From NCBI RefSeq assembly GCF_029227915.1, contig NC_079875.1, positions 28,520,001 to 28,584,000 on the forward strand: DNA of 64,000 nt, read 5' to 3'. Below are positions 23,501 to 35,695 of this stretch, in pieces (positions within the stretch are counted from its first letter, which is position 1; each line of letters opens with the position of its first letter). The notes beneath the pieces were generated by a model. That model did not search any database. It had not been told where the DNA came from and saw only the letters and a list, made by a program, of their open reading frames with translations. The DNA comes from Hydractinia symbiolongicarpus (Eukaryota; Cnidaria; Hydrozoa; Anthoathecata; Hydractiniidae). The position numbers were made by a program, and so were the translations under genes.

Positions 23501-25045
23501 TCATTTAGGGTCGACAACCTCGTCCGAGTTTCTATGTATTTTGGCCGTAAAATTGATAAACGAGGCATTTCAAAGTGACCAGTGCCATCTAGTTGCGATT
23601 TTTCGCATTGATACAGGATAGTTGTCGGTTAGGGTCGACAACTTCGTCTCAGGTTCTATGTATTTTAGCCGTATAATTGATAAACGAGGCATTTCAAAGT
23701 AACGAGTGTCATGTACTTTCGACTTTTCGTTTTGATACAAGATAATTGTCATTTAGGGTCGAGTACCTTGTCTCAGGTTCTATATATTTTAGCCGTAAAA
23801 TTGATAAACGAGGCATTTAAAAGAGATAAATGTCTCACATAATTGCGATTCTTCGTGTTGATACAAGATAAATGTCATTTGGGGTCAACAACGTCTCAGG
23901 TTCTGTATATTTTAGTTGTAAAATTGATAAACGAGGCATTTCAAAGTGACCAGTGTCATGTATTTGCAATTTTTCGTACTGATACAAGATAATTGTACCT
24001 TAGGGTCAGCAACGTCTCAGGTTCCATATACTTTAGTCGTAAAATTGATAAACGAGGCATTTTAAAGTGACCAGTGCCATGTATTTGCGATTTTTCGTAT
24101 TGATACAGGATAATTGTCAATTAGGGTCAACAACTTCGTCTCAGGTTTTCTATATTTTAGCCGTAAAATTGATAAACGAGGCATTTAAAAGAGACAAATG
24201 TCTCACATATTTGCGATTCTTCGTGTTGATACAAGATAAATGTCATTTGGGGTGAACAACGTCTCAGGTTCTATATATTTTACTCGTAAAATTGATAAAC
24301 GAGGCATTTAAAAGTGACGAGTGTCATGTACTTGCCATGTTTAGCATTGGTACAAGATGATTGTCATTTAGCGTCAACAACCTCGTCTCAGGTTCTATGT
24401 ATTCTAGCCGTATAATTGATAAACGATGCATTTCAAAGGGACGAGTGTCATGTATTTGCGATTTTTCGTATTGATACAAGATAATTGTCATTTAGGGACG
24501 ACAACTTCGTCTGGACTTCAATATATTTTAGCCGTAGAATTGATAAACGAGGCATTTTAAAGAGTTAAGTGTCTCATATATTTGCGATTTCCGTCTTGAT
24601 ACAGGATAATTGTCATTTAAGGTCGACAAACTTATCCCTGGTACTATATGTTTTAACCGTAGAATTGAGAAACCAGTCATTTCAAAGCGACGAGTGTTAT
24701 ATATTTGCGATTTTTCGTATTGTTACAGAATAAATGTCACTTAGAGTCGACGACTTCGTCTCAGGTTCAATATATTTTAGCCGTAGGATTGATAAAAGAG
24801 GCATTTCAAAAAGACAAGTGTCTCACATATTAGCGATTTTTCGTATTGATCCAGGATAATTGCATTTAGGGACGACAATCTTGTCTCAGGTTCAATATAT
24901 TTAATCCGTAGAATTGATAAATGAGTCATTTCAAAGTGACGAGTGTCATTTATTTGCGAATTTTCGTATTGGTACTGGGTAATTGTCATTTAAGATCGAC
25001 AACCTCGTCTGAGTTTCTATATAATTTGGCCATAGAATTGATAAA
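20548..25045 (+). repeat. 124-bp satellite array, copy C
   Basis: Satellite between the B and C modules, shorter by whole monomers than the copy B array. A recombinant monomer near 24,340-24,360 fuses an upstream CATGTTTAGCATTG variant to a downstream GTACAAGATGATTG variant with the phase preserved. Confidence 0.95.
21330..22077 (+). repeat. 374-bp satellite trimer, two copies (copy C)
   Basis: Units start at 21330 and 21704. The copy number equals that in A and is one lower than in B. Confidence 0.9.
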
Positions 25046-26051
25046 CACGGTGGTAATATTCTTTCCATTTTCTCCCATTTGCAGCAATTGCGTAACATAT
25101 GTTTCTCCGAAAAACCGGTATTCGATTTTTTCTACAGGTTATTATTTTAAGCGACGAAAAATCATCGGTCCCGTAGCTTCTAAGTAATTGACCTCACTTT
25201 CCGTATTCGTAGTTTAGAAGCGGTTCATTTTCATTTGTGCTGGCCAGCTAAGCTACTGAAAAGCTACTAAACGCAAGAATGGGTTCTGAACGAAATAGCA
25301 ATTTCTGGACTGATTTGGAATTAAAATTAGGTACCTTCGAGCGCCATTGGTTTCATGGTGTAGCAAGTGATGTTAAGAAAGGCTATTGTATGAATAGTTC
25401 TATGTGGTGTTGAAAAACTGATAGGCAATCAATTGTAGGTCCCATGATAGTTACTTACGAGAAATAGGTGCACGTATGTTAGTTCCTCCAGTTACATTGT
25501 TTGTACCTTGACAGATCATGCGTTACTTAGTCTGTCTTTGCAAAAATTATGGGGCAGAAGTAGAGTGTGTTCTGCCAAAAAGTAAAAATAAAAAAGGCCA
25601 AAAAATAGTAATCTTTTTATAAAATGTAACTAGTGCCTTAAAGATATTTAATCCTGTACGTTTTCATGGGACTAACTATCTTGTATTGAATATGCACATA
25701 GCCTTTCGAAAGTATTGTTTTATATTCAACGGACACTGCTGATGGCTTTGTTGTTGACACCCATGTGCAGTCATTAATGCTTCATTGTGCTCAAACAGTA
25801 ACAGCGGCAGAAGTATAGTTAGTATAGCTAAATTGTTCGTAGCTTCACATTTCAAGGAACAATAAATATTGTATATTGTTTGCGTAGCGTTTCTTATTTA
25901 TAGCTAGTAGTCATTTAGAAGTTGTAAACTATTTAGTTTGGGTTTATGTGAGATCGACTATTTTAGCTTTATCCAATTTGTTGTATACTTATCCATTTTG
26001 GAAAAACAACAGTCTGAAAACAATCCTTGTTTGAATTATAAGCTATTTTTT

Positions 26052-26394
26052 AATCATCATCATCATCATTCTCGGCTTAACGTCCGTTTTTCATGTTAGC
26101 ATGGGTTGGACAGGGTATATTAATGACCCTCTTCCAATCTGATCTAGACATTTAAACATTTAAATGTGTTACATTTAAACTCAACTTCCTCTGTGTCAAG
26201 TCTGTCCTTATAACTTCCTGCCAAGTCTTTCTCGGTCTACCTCTGGGCTTTGCCCCAGGAACTATCAAGTCTATAACACTTATAAAGTTAAAATATAAAT
26301 GGCATTTTATATGTAATAATAAGTATTTTCCCTGTCCAGGATTCGAACCCAGGTCTCTCATTTGTACGAGTGTCATTCCATTAGACCAACAGGG
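26052..26394 (-). mobile_element. tRNA-derived SINE with LINE 3' tail, copy C
   Basis: Same insertion, third copy. Head 26394-26330. It has one base change in the LINE-derived tail (ACAGGGTATA). Confidence 0.7.
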
Positions 26395-26935
26395 CCTTAA
26401 TACAAAAACAATTTTCTAGTTGTACAGGTTAGTCCAATAAAAGACATATTTCAATAAATATTTTGCAATATCAGGTTTTTGGTGCAACAATGTGTATTTG
26501 AAAGTAAAAAGCAACAACAGGTTGACTGCGCGTAAAAGTAAAAAATACTATATACTGTATTGTCTTTGTTGCTGTTAAATGCTCTTCCTCTATGTATCAA
26601 TTGAAATGTCATTGGAAATTCTGGAACAAAAAATCAAAGCTGATTGTAATTTTAGCTTATTTTCCTGTATGTTTTAGGATTTTATATAAAAAATAGGAAA
26701 AAAAGAAAGCTAATAGAACAAATTATATGTACCTTTTGATTGATAACTACCCTCTGAAATATGCAAGAAGGCTTGTATAAATATATTCAATATATATTAT
26801 ATACTAACTGTAACATATAAACCATTAATTGGGCTATGTGAACACAACACAACCCAAGGGTTCCTTCTGGTATATACTATTTCACATAATTCACTTAATT
26901 TCCCTATGTGAACAGTACATTATCTATTGTATTAC

Positions 26936-27012
26936 GAGAGTGTAGTTTAATTCAAAACAGCAGGATCACTTTACAGGTCTTTGCAGATGCAGGTTCATAC
27001 CCTGTCACTCTC
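26936..27012 (+). pseudogene. Mitochondrial-type tRNA-like sequence, copy C
   Basis: Identical duplicate of the fold at 8620-8696. Confidence 0.35.
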
Positions 27013-27193
27013 AATACATAAATCATAGCTACAAAATCTGACTTTGACGAGCTGACCCCAGTCGCGTAGATTATAAAAATGGTTCTAGAAAGTGAGTTGT
27101 GAAGTAATTCCTAGTTGAGGGTAACTATTATTCCATTACCTACACTAGTTTATCCAATGATTGTACTTGATATATTTGTTTTTTAGGTTTAGA

Positions 27194-27259
27194 CCTGTCC
27201 AGGATTCAAACCTAGATCTCTCATTTTTCATGAGTGACATAGCCATTAGACCAACAGGG
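27194..27259 (-). pseudogene. tRNA-like SINE head relic, copy C
   Basis: Duplicate within macro-repeat C. It has one change near 27,250 (TTAGACC in place of TTAGGCC on the plus strand). Confidence 0.6.
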
Positions 27260-27568
27260 CATCAATACGAAAACAGTTTTTAATTTGTGCAGGTTAGTCC
27301 AATAACAGGAAAATGAATGAAAAACTTGTTTGCTAATTTCTACGATAATCTTGGCAAAATCACTCTAATAATACATATATGAAACACCAATTTTCAGTAT
27401 AAATATTTTGTATCAATTAAATGTATTTACGGGGCAATGTGTTTTGGAATGTATACAGTGAATTAGTGACAACAAAAAGCTGTTATTTGCTACCAGATTT
27501 TCTTTTTTTCTGTTGGCTGTATAACAATACTTTAAAAACTAAATAAAACTCTGCAAAATGAACTGTCA

Positions 27569-28654
27569 TTATTCACTTGAAAGAAGTCCTTCTAATCTAC
27601 GAATTAATACTTCCTTGTTCCCAGCAACAAAACGATTGCGAATTTTTAGATGACTTCTGAGCTCAGACATGGTTAATTGTGATGGGATGATAATATTTGG
27701 ATTGACACAGCGACCTTTAGTATGACTTGATTTCACATGACAGCTTAGCATAGATTCATCAGAAAATGTTATTTTACAACTCTTACATGCAACTGGTTTT
27801 AATATTGCAACAACATCTGCAATCAAATGACCACTTTGAGCACATTGAATAATCTTTGTTGAATTGAAACAAGTTTCACAAATATCAGAATTGTTAAAGA
27901 AGGGACGCGAGCAATAACAATAAATAACATCACTGTCATCCAAATTTGGCTTTCTTGGTCTATAGTGGGAGTGATAGGTTGCCTTTGTAGGAAAATGATA
28001 CGGTAGGTAGAAGTTACGTACAAATCTTGACCTCATACTGCTGGTTTAGTAAAGTGATCTCATTTTCTAGTTCAGTTTTCTCCACAATAGTTTTATCGAA
28101 TTGCTCTCTTTTTTCGATTTCTTGAAGCGTCAGCTCATTTACAGATAATTCCAATGTCTCCTTCTGGGCAATCAGCGTTTTAACCTGACTATTTTTCAAA
28201 GTTGGGGAAGACTTCCAAAACACCAACTGCACCTCTTTGTCACATTTACCTTTATGCCCGATGGCCTTTGAACACTGGTCCTTATTTCTATTACAACAAA
28301 CATCACTAAAAATAAAAAAAAACAAGGCTAAGTTTAGCTACCTAGCTCTATAGCTAGCTAGCTATATTTTAGCTAGAGCTCTTCTAAATTATTTGTTCTA
28401 CTATAACTGAATGCAAATAATCTTAGCTAGCTATTTATTAACTAGTTTTAGGCCGATTTAAAAAAAGTAAAATGTTTAGCTACGCTTTTTATTGGCTAAA
28501 ATTAAAAAAACATAATGGCCAAAGCATTTTCCACTGCTAGGACTCACACGAAAGGTTATGGTGTTCGGTAGAAATTAAAATGCACTTTATATATTGATTT
28601 GTAACTCTAGTTTTACCTTAAACCTGCATCTGAATTTTCTTGAGCAGACTCCAT
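27569..28654 (-). CDS. Three-exon zinc-finger/SAP protein, copy C
   Basis: Third copy. Exons: 28654-28617, 28305-28032 and 27982-27569. The one coding change I find is at about 27,870, where a Thr codon in the C-E-T-C motif changes from ACC to ACT, so the protein is unchanged. The open frames, both proposed introns and the stop are preserved. Confidence 0.5.
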
Positions 28655-29104
28655 AAATATTGATTACAATTTCTACCTTGTTAAAATTTACAAAAGTTAC
28701 GGCAAACTTGATATATGACAACCAAATATTCACAAATCCAAAAATTTGACATATTTTGGCGCTCCGGAATAATATTTTCAACTTCTATCAAAAAGTCACA
28801 AAGTAGAACCACGCAGAAACCTTTCCTGTTTCATAGTTGACCGAGGTGATAGCTTTTAGTTACAAATCATAATAGAGGTCAAAAACGATAATAATGCAGT
28901 ATGGCTGCTTTAACTTAGGTATAATTTGCAAAAATGGCTATGTAAGAGGTGAAATGAGTTACTTTAACTTACTAATTTTAATTTAGCTTAATTTTATGAT
29001 GTCAAAATTATACTTAGTGAATACATTTCTCAAGGAATGAGAGGGTTGTGTTATCGTCCTTACGGAATAACTAGGCGCGGGAGGCGCATTATGAGCTATT
29101 AAGA

Positions 29105-29112
29105 TGACGTCA
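29105..29112. promoter_or_regulatory. CRE-type palindrome TGACGTCA, copy C
   Basis: Same site and GC-rich neighbourhood as at 10788, in macro-repeat C. Confidence 0.3.
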
Positions 29113-29146
29113 CTTGGGTGAAAATTCTGCCAATATGACTGCCGTG

Positions 29147-32100
29147 CAGCTTCTATACATTTTAGCCGTAAAATTGATAAACGAGGCATTTAAAAGAGAC
29201 AAATGTCTCATATATTTGCGATTCTTCGTGTTGATACAAGATAATTGTCACTTGGGGTCAACAACGTCTCAGGTTCCATATATTTTAGTTGTAAAATTGA
29301 TAAACGAGCCATTTCAAAGTGACGAGTGTCGTGTATTAGCGACTTTTCGTATTGATACAAAATAATTGTACTTTAGGGTCAACAACGTCTCAGTTTCTAT
29401 ATATTATAGCCGTAAATTTGATAAACGATGCATTTCAAAGTGACGAGTGTCATGTATATGCAATGTTTCGTAATGATACAAGATAATTGTCATTTAGGGA
29501 CGATAAGCTCGTTAAAGGTTCTATATATTTTAGTCTTAAAAATGATAAACGAGGCATTTAAAAAAGACAAATGTCTGATATATTTGCGATTTTTCGTACT
29601 GATACAAGATAATTGTCATTTAGGGACGACAATCTCGTCTCAGGTTCCATATATTTTAGTTGTAAAATTGATAAACGAGGCAATTCAAAGTGACGAGTGT
29701 CATATATTTGCGATTCTTCGTGTTGATACAAGACAATTGTCATTTGGGGTCAACAACGTCTCAGGTTCCATATATCTTAGTCGTAAAATTGATAAACAAG
29801 ACATTTTAAAGTGACGAGTGTCATGTATTTGCGACTTTTCGCATTGATGCAAGATAATTGTACTTTAGGGTCAACAACCCCGTCTCAGGTTCCATATATT
29901 TTAGACGTAAAATTGATAAAGGAGCCATTTCAAAGTGACGAGTGTCATGTACTTGCCATTTTTGCATTGATACAAGATAATTGTCATTTAGGGTCAACAA
30001 CCTCGTCTCATGTTCTATATATTTTAGCCGTATAATTGATAAACGAGGCATTTCAAAGTAACGAGTGTCATGTACTTGCGACCTTTCTTATTGATAAAAG
30101 ATAATTGTCATTTAGGGTCGAGTACCTCGTCTCAGCTTCTGTATATTTTAACCGTAAAATTGATAAACGAGGCATTTAAAAGAGACAAATGTCTCACATA
30201 TTTGCGATTCTTCGTGTTGATACAAGTCAAATGTCATTTGGGGTCAACAACGTCTCAGGTTCTATATATTTTACTCGTAAAATTGATAAACGAGGCATTT
30301 CAAAGTGACGAGTGTCATGTACTTGCCATTTTTAGCATTGATACAAGATAATTGTCATTTAGGGTCAACAACCTCGTCTCAGGTTCTATATATTTTAGCC
30401 GTAAAATTGATGAACGACGCATTTAAAAGAAGTGAGTGTCATGTATTTGCTCCTTTTCGTATTGATACAAGATAATTTTCATTTAGGGTCGACAACCTCG
30501 TCCCAGTTTCTATGTATTTTGGCCGTAAAATTGATAAACGATGCATTTCAGAGTGACCAGTGCCATGTATTTGCGGTTTTTCGCATTGATACAGGATAAT
30601 TGTCGCTTAGGGTCGACAACTTCGTCTCAGGTTCTATGTGTTTTAGCCGTATAATTGATAAACGAGGCATTTCAAAGTAACGAGTGTCATGTACTTGAGA
30701 TTTTTCGTTTTGATACAAGATAATTGTCATTTAGGGTCGAGTACCTCGTCTCAGGTTCTATATATTTTAGCCGTAAAATTGATAAACGAGGCATTTAAAA
30801 GAGACAAATGTCTCATATATTTGCGATTTTTCGTGTTGATACAAGATAAATGTCATTTAGGGACGACAATCTAGTCTCAGGTTCAATATATTTTAGTTGT
30901 AAAATTGATAAACGAGGCATTTAAAAGAGACAAATGTCTCACATATTTGCGATTCTTCGTGTTGATACAAGATAAATGTCATTTAGGGACGACAATCTCG
31001 TCTCAGTTTCTATGTATTTTTGCCGTAAAATTGATAGACGAGGCATTTCAAAGTGACCAGTGCAATGTATTTGCGATTTTTCGTATTGATACAGGATAAT
31101 TGTCACTTAGGGTCGATAACCTCGTCTCAGGTTCTATATAATTTAGCCGTAAAATTGCTAAACGAGGCATTTCAAAGTGCCATGTATTTGCGATTTTTCG
31201 TATTGATACAAGATAATTGTCATTTGGTGTCAACAACCTCGTCTCAGGTTCTACATATTTTAGCCGTAGAATTGATAAACGAGGCATTTAAAAGAGACAA
31301 ATGTCTCATATATAGTTGCTATCCTTCGCGTTTATACAAGATAATTGTTACTTAGGGCGACAATCTCGTCTCAGGTTTTATATATTTTGACCTCAAAATT
31401 GATAAACAAGGCATTCAAAAGAGACAAATGTCTCATATATTTGTTATTCTTCGTGTTGATACAAGATAATTGTCACTTAGGGACGACAATCTCGTCTCAG
31501 GTTCCATATATTTTAGTTGTAAAATTGATAAACAAAGCATTTCAAAGTGACGATTGTCATGTATTTGCAATTTTTCGTACTGATACAAGATAATTGTACC
31601 TTAGGGACGACAAGCTCGTCTCAGGCTCCATATATTTTACCCGTAAAATTGATAAACGAGGCATTTAAATGAAACAAATGTCTCATATATTTGCGATTCT
31701 TCGTGTTGATACAAGATAATTGTCACTTAGGGTCGACAACCTCGTCTCAGGTTCTATGTATTTTAGATGTATAATTGATAAACGATGCATTTCAAAGTGA
31801 CAAGTGTCATGTACTTGCGATTTTTTGTATTGATACAAGATAATTGTCATTTAGGGTCAACAACGTCTAGGTTCTCATATTTTTGTCGTAAATTCATAAA
31901 CGACGCATTTTAATGTGACCAGTGTTGTGTATTTGCGATTTATCGTATTGATACAAGATAATTGTACTTTGCGGTCAACAATCTCGTTTCAGGTTCTGAT
32001 ATTTTAGCCGTAAAATTGATAAACGAGGCATTTCAAAGTGACAAGTGTCATGTACTTGCGATTTTTCGTATTGATACAAGATAATTGTACCTTAGGGACG

Positions 32101-32891
32101 ACAAGCTCGTCTCAGTTTCTATATATTTTAAACGTAAAATTGATAAACGAGGCATTTAAAAGAGACAAATGTCTCAAATATTTGCGATTCTTCGTGTTCG
32201 TACAAGATAATTGTCATTTAGGGTGGACAACCTCATCTCAGGTTCTATATATTTTTGTCGCAAAATTGATAAACGGGGCATTTAAAAGAGACAAATGTCT
32301 GATATACTTGCCATTTTTAGTACTGATACAAAATAATTGTCATTTAGGGACGACAATCACGTCTCAGTTTCTATGTATTTTCGCCGTAAAATTGATAGAC
32401 GAGGCATTTCAAAGTGACCAGTGCAATGTATTTGCGATTTTTCGTATTGATACAGGATAATTATCACTTAGGGTCGACAACCTCGTCTCAGGTTCTATAT
32501 ATTTTAGCGGTAACATTGATAAAGGAGGCATTTCAAGGTGACCAGTGCCATGTATTTTCGTTTTTTCGCATTGATACAGGATAATTTTCTTTAGGGTCAA
32601 CAACGTTTCTGGTTCCAAATATTATAGTTGTAAAATTGTGTAGCGAGGCATTTCAAAGGTGCGAGTGTCATGTATTTGCGATTTTTCGTATTGATACAAG
32701 ATAATTGTACCTTAGGGACGACAAGCTCGTCTCAGTTTCTATATATTTTAACCGTAAAATTGATAAACGAGGCATTTAAAAGAGACAAATGTTTCAAATA
32801 TTTGCGATTTTTCGTGTTCGTACAAGATAGTTTTCATTTAGGGTGGACAACCTTATCTCAGGTTCTATATATTTTAGTCGCAAAATTGATA
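29147..32891 (+). repeat. 124-bp satellite array, unamplified right flank
   Basis: The array continues past the third module. After about 29,362 its monomer order no longer matches the macro-repeat, and monomers are more heterogeneous, with small deletions near 31,860-31,900 and 32,590-32,660. It ends abruptly in mid-monomer (AAAATTGATA) at the start of the next element. Confidence 0.93.
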
Positions 32892-34528
32892 ATAGGCTGT
32901 TCGGTCAAGTGACAATTCTTGCCGTCAAAAAAAATCTCGGCGCGGCGGAAATTGAGAACTTCAAAATTTTTAAAGGTGAGCGTATGGGCACCTTAGCATT
33001 TGGGTACTTTTCTTGCACTAAACCAATTTAGGCCGGTTTATGTTGGGTACCTATGCAAAGGTAGATGATTTTCTGAGGTAAACAAAGATGAAAATACCGG
33101 TTTCTGTTTGAGGAAGTAAAAAAATCAGGTAAATAAAAACTTCATATTTTGAGAAAAAGTACTAGATTTTAACTATTTTTTGATTTTCACTCAAGGAAAC
33201 ACTCTTCAATGACACTTTTGTAAGTTTGTATAAGAGTTTTTACAACAACGCAATGTTTTAGCAAAGAAAACAAAGTTTTTTTCTTTATCCTCTTTTTTTT
33301 TTTTGTGGGCGCCCATTTTTGTCTCCATTTCTAGAATATACTAAATAAAGTTTGAAAGCTAGTTAGTTATAGTTATTTAGTTGGTTAGTTAGTTACTTAG
33401 TTAATAAAAGCTAAACTATGTGCCAAGTACAGGTGTTTATTTTGTTGATTTTAGCCAACAGTTAAGAAGTTACTGCTCAGATATAATTTTACACTCAAAA
33501 TTAAGCATTGTAAAATTATGTAAAATACAGTCTAGCTAGCTAGCTAGGTTGTTATGACTTGCTCTAATACAACTTTTTATCCTTTCTTACATTGTGTTTT
33601 GAAGGAAGAAAAATCCTAGCCAGAAAAGCACGCACATTTAATGCTATTTAGCTAACACTAGCAAAGTTCAGTATGATACAGACTTGTGTCTGGCCACCAT
33701 GGCCTAAATATATGGTTACGATATGCAGGTATCGTTTATTTATACAGTAACAATTCATATTAAAGTTTTTCCTTACTCTGTTATGCAAAGTGCTTTTATT
33801 TTACTTCAGTGTAATTATTAGTGTTAGATGATCAAGTAAGTTATAATGGCTGCCATAAAAATAACTAATAGTGAAATATATGAATGGTATACGAAGTTAA
33901 ATCAATTAAGCATTGTTGAAGTTTGTGAATCATTCTCACAGAAGTTTAAAATTGATGTTAGTAATTGCAGTCGAGTTGCTTTGTATAATAAAATTACAAG
34001 GTTAATTCAAAGAATTAAACTGTTAAGAAAAGCAAAGAAAAAAAGGACGTTGAAGGTGTTTTTGCACAAGAGTTTGTAATACCAAAAAGGGAAGACAGTT
34101 TAGACAGGTCATTAAATTCAACAAAAACAGAAAAGGAAAAGAGTCTTGTATTGGAGCTTAGTGTCATCAAAAAAAAGAATAAAAATTTAAAACGAAAAAT
34201 GGAAGTGTCACATCGACAAGAGGAACAGTTGGAATTGGTAGAACAACAATATTTAGAGGCACTTAATGGTATGAAAACGTTAGACATAGAAACAAAGAGT
34301 ATTGTTCAGAAAAATAAAAATGATTTGAACTTAGCAGCGAAAGAATTACAATTGTTAAAGCAAAAGTTTGAAAAGCAAAGAAGATTGAGGTTGAAAATAT
34401 AAATTTACATAAAGTTATAGAAAGATTAAATAAAAAAAAGTGAGAAATTAGAAGAAAAGCTTAGTAATGTAGGTGAAAATATTGTATATCCATTAAAAGC
34501 TGAAAAAGTTTCGTGCCAGAAGAAAATA

Positions 34529-35680
34529 TTGTATCTAAAGAATAAAATAAGCAAATCCAATAGCGTTGTATGTAACAATCAGTGTGAAAAAGAGATTGAA
34601 GATTTGGAGAATAAAATTGACTCTTTGTTAAAAGAAAATTTAGAACTACAAGCATTAATAAATCTAGTCGAAGATGAAGAAGTAGTTACGTTTCACAATG
34701 GCAAATATACAAATGAATGGCGTGAAGTAATTATGGATTTACTAACATTAAATGTTAGCATGTCAAAAGTAAACAGTGTTATCAAAACGGTTATTACAAA
34801 GCTAACCAAAAAGAAAATTAATCGGTTACCATCAAATGGTGTAAAAAGCAGATTGCTCCAAGAGGCATTAATTATTGCACAATCTCAAGTCGTAAATGAA
34901 ATGCTCGCTGATCCTGCTGGGAATAATTGTTTGCATGGTGACGGAACTTCGAAGTACCACAAACATTACCAAAATTTCCAAATAATAACTGCAAGTGGCA
35001 GAACATTATCTTTCGGTTTAGCAGAAATAAGTGGTGGTGATGCTGCATCTACGCTGCAATGTTTCAGTGAAACAGTTGATGATTTGTGCGATGCGATTTT
35101 AACTAAGGACAAGGAAAAAAATTTTGCTAACCTTGTAACTTCCATCAAAACTACTATGTCTGATCTTGGGCCAGTGAATCCTTTATTCAACTGTCAGTTA
35201 AAAATTTTGAGAGAAGAGCTCTTGCCAAAATCTATCGAAAATTGGGATGAAATGAGTGAAACACAAAAAAAAGAAATTGGTGATATGGCAAACTTTTATT
35301 GTAAATTGCATGTCATAGCAAACTTTGCAACAGAAACAGATAAAGTTTTAAAATCATTTGAAAATTTGTTGTTGACTGATGATTATGAAACAGTGTTTGC
35401 TTTTAATACCAGTGAAGCATGTGCTGTCAGATTGGTTCGTACTGCATGTAAAGCATTTCAGGTTAGAGGTAGTGATGAAGCTGGAGTTGCGTCATATTTT
35501 AATTCATTTTTGGCTGGTAGGGAAGTTAAATCATACTTAGTTCCATTTATTGGTAACAGGTTTAACATTCTTTTCTATAATGCTGCTGCTCTGTATTTTC
35601 ATGCAGATGATATAAAATGCTTTCTTAATAATTGGCCTGAACCAAATAATCTTTCGAAGTTATATTACATGCTGTGTTGA
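34529..35680 (+). CDS. Core segment of the transposase-like protein (383 aa)
   Basis: Residues 1-50 are coiled coil. The core has HGDGTSK (Asp138), followed by GLAEISGGDAAST, a conserved-looking TMSD (Asp212), and a C-x2-H motif in FYCKLHVIANFA (Cys258, His261). Acidic residues spaced this way, followed by C-x2-H, occur in several eukaryotic DDE/RNase H-like transposases, so a catalytic core is a reasonable guess. I cannot name the third acidic residue. The segment ends at the TGA at 35,678-35,680. Translation beyond that stop continues the same frame with no loss of coding character. Confidence 0.6.
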   Translation: MYLKNKISKSNSVVCNNQCEKEIEDLENKIDSLLKENLELQALINLVEDEEVVTFHNGKYTNEWREVIMDLLTLNVSMSKVNSVIKTVITKLTKKKINRLPSNGVKSRLLQEALIIAQSQVVNEMLADPAGNNCLHGDGTSKYHKHYQNFQIITASGRTLSFGLAEISGGDAASTLQCFSETVDDLCDAILTKDKEKNFANLVTSIKTTMSDLGPVNPLFNCQLKILREELLPKSIENWDEMSETQKKEIGDMANFYCKLHVIANFATETDKVLKSFENLLLTDDYETVFAFNTSEACAVRLVRTACKAFQVRGSDEAGVASYFNSFLAGREVKSYLVPFIGNRFNILFYNAAALYFHADDIKCFLNNWPEPNNLSKLYYMLC

Positions 35681-35695
35681 TTAGAAAGGCAATGT

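Larger units (their letters stand above)
25046..29146. mobile_element. 4.1-kb module with degenerate inverted ends, copy C
   Basis: Same structure as the A and B modules. Scattered single-base differences are visible, for example TTGTATACTT for TTGTCTACTT near 25,985 and ACAGGGTATA for ACAGGATATA near 26,113. The gene inside is intact to the same degree as in the other copies. Confidence 0.55.
20763..29362 (+). repeat. Macro-repeat copy C (about 8.6 kb)
   Basis: Aligns with B at an offset of 9718, then 9344 after losing one 374-bp trimer, then 8599 after losing a further 745 bp (about six monomers) near 24,345. After about 29,362 the satellite continues but diverges, which marks the end of the amplified block. 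Confidence 0.85.

Noticed and set aside
1945-29362. Pure assembly duplication of one locus
   Set aside because: Not excluded, but the copies differ by private point changes and by different monomer numbers, which favours real tandem copies.
1945-32891. CRISPR-like array
   Set aside because: The repeats are whole 124-bp monomers joined directly, without unique spacers of constant length, in a eukaryotic sequence.
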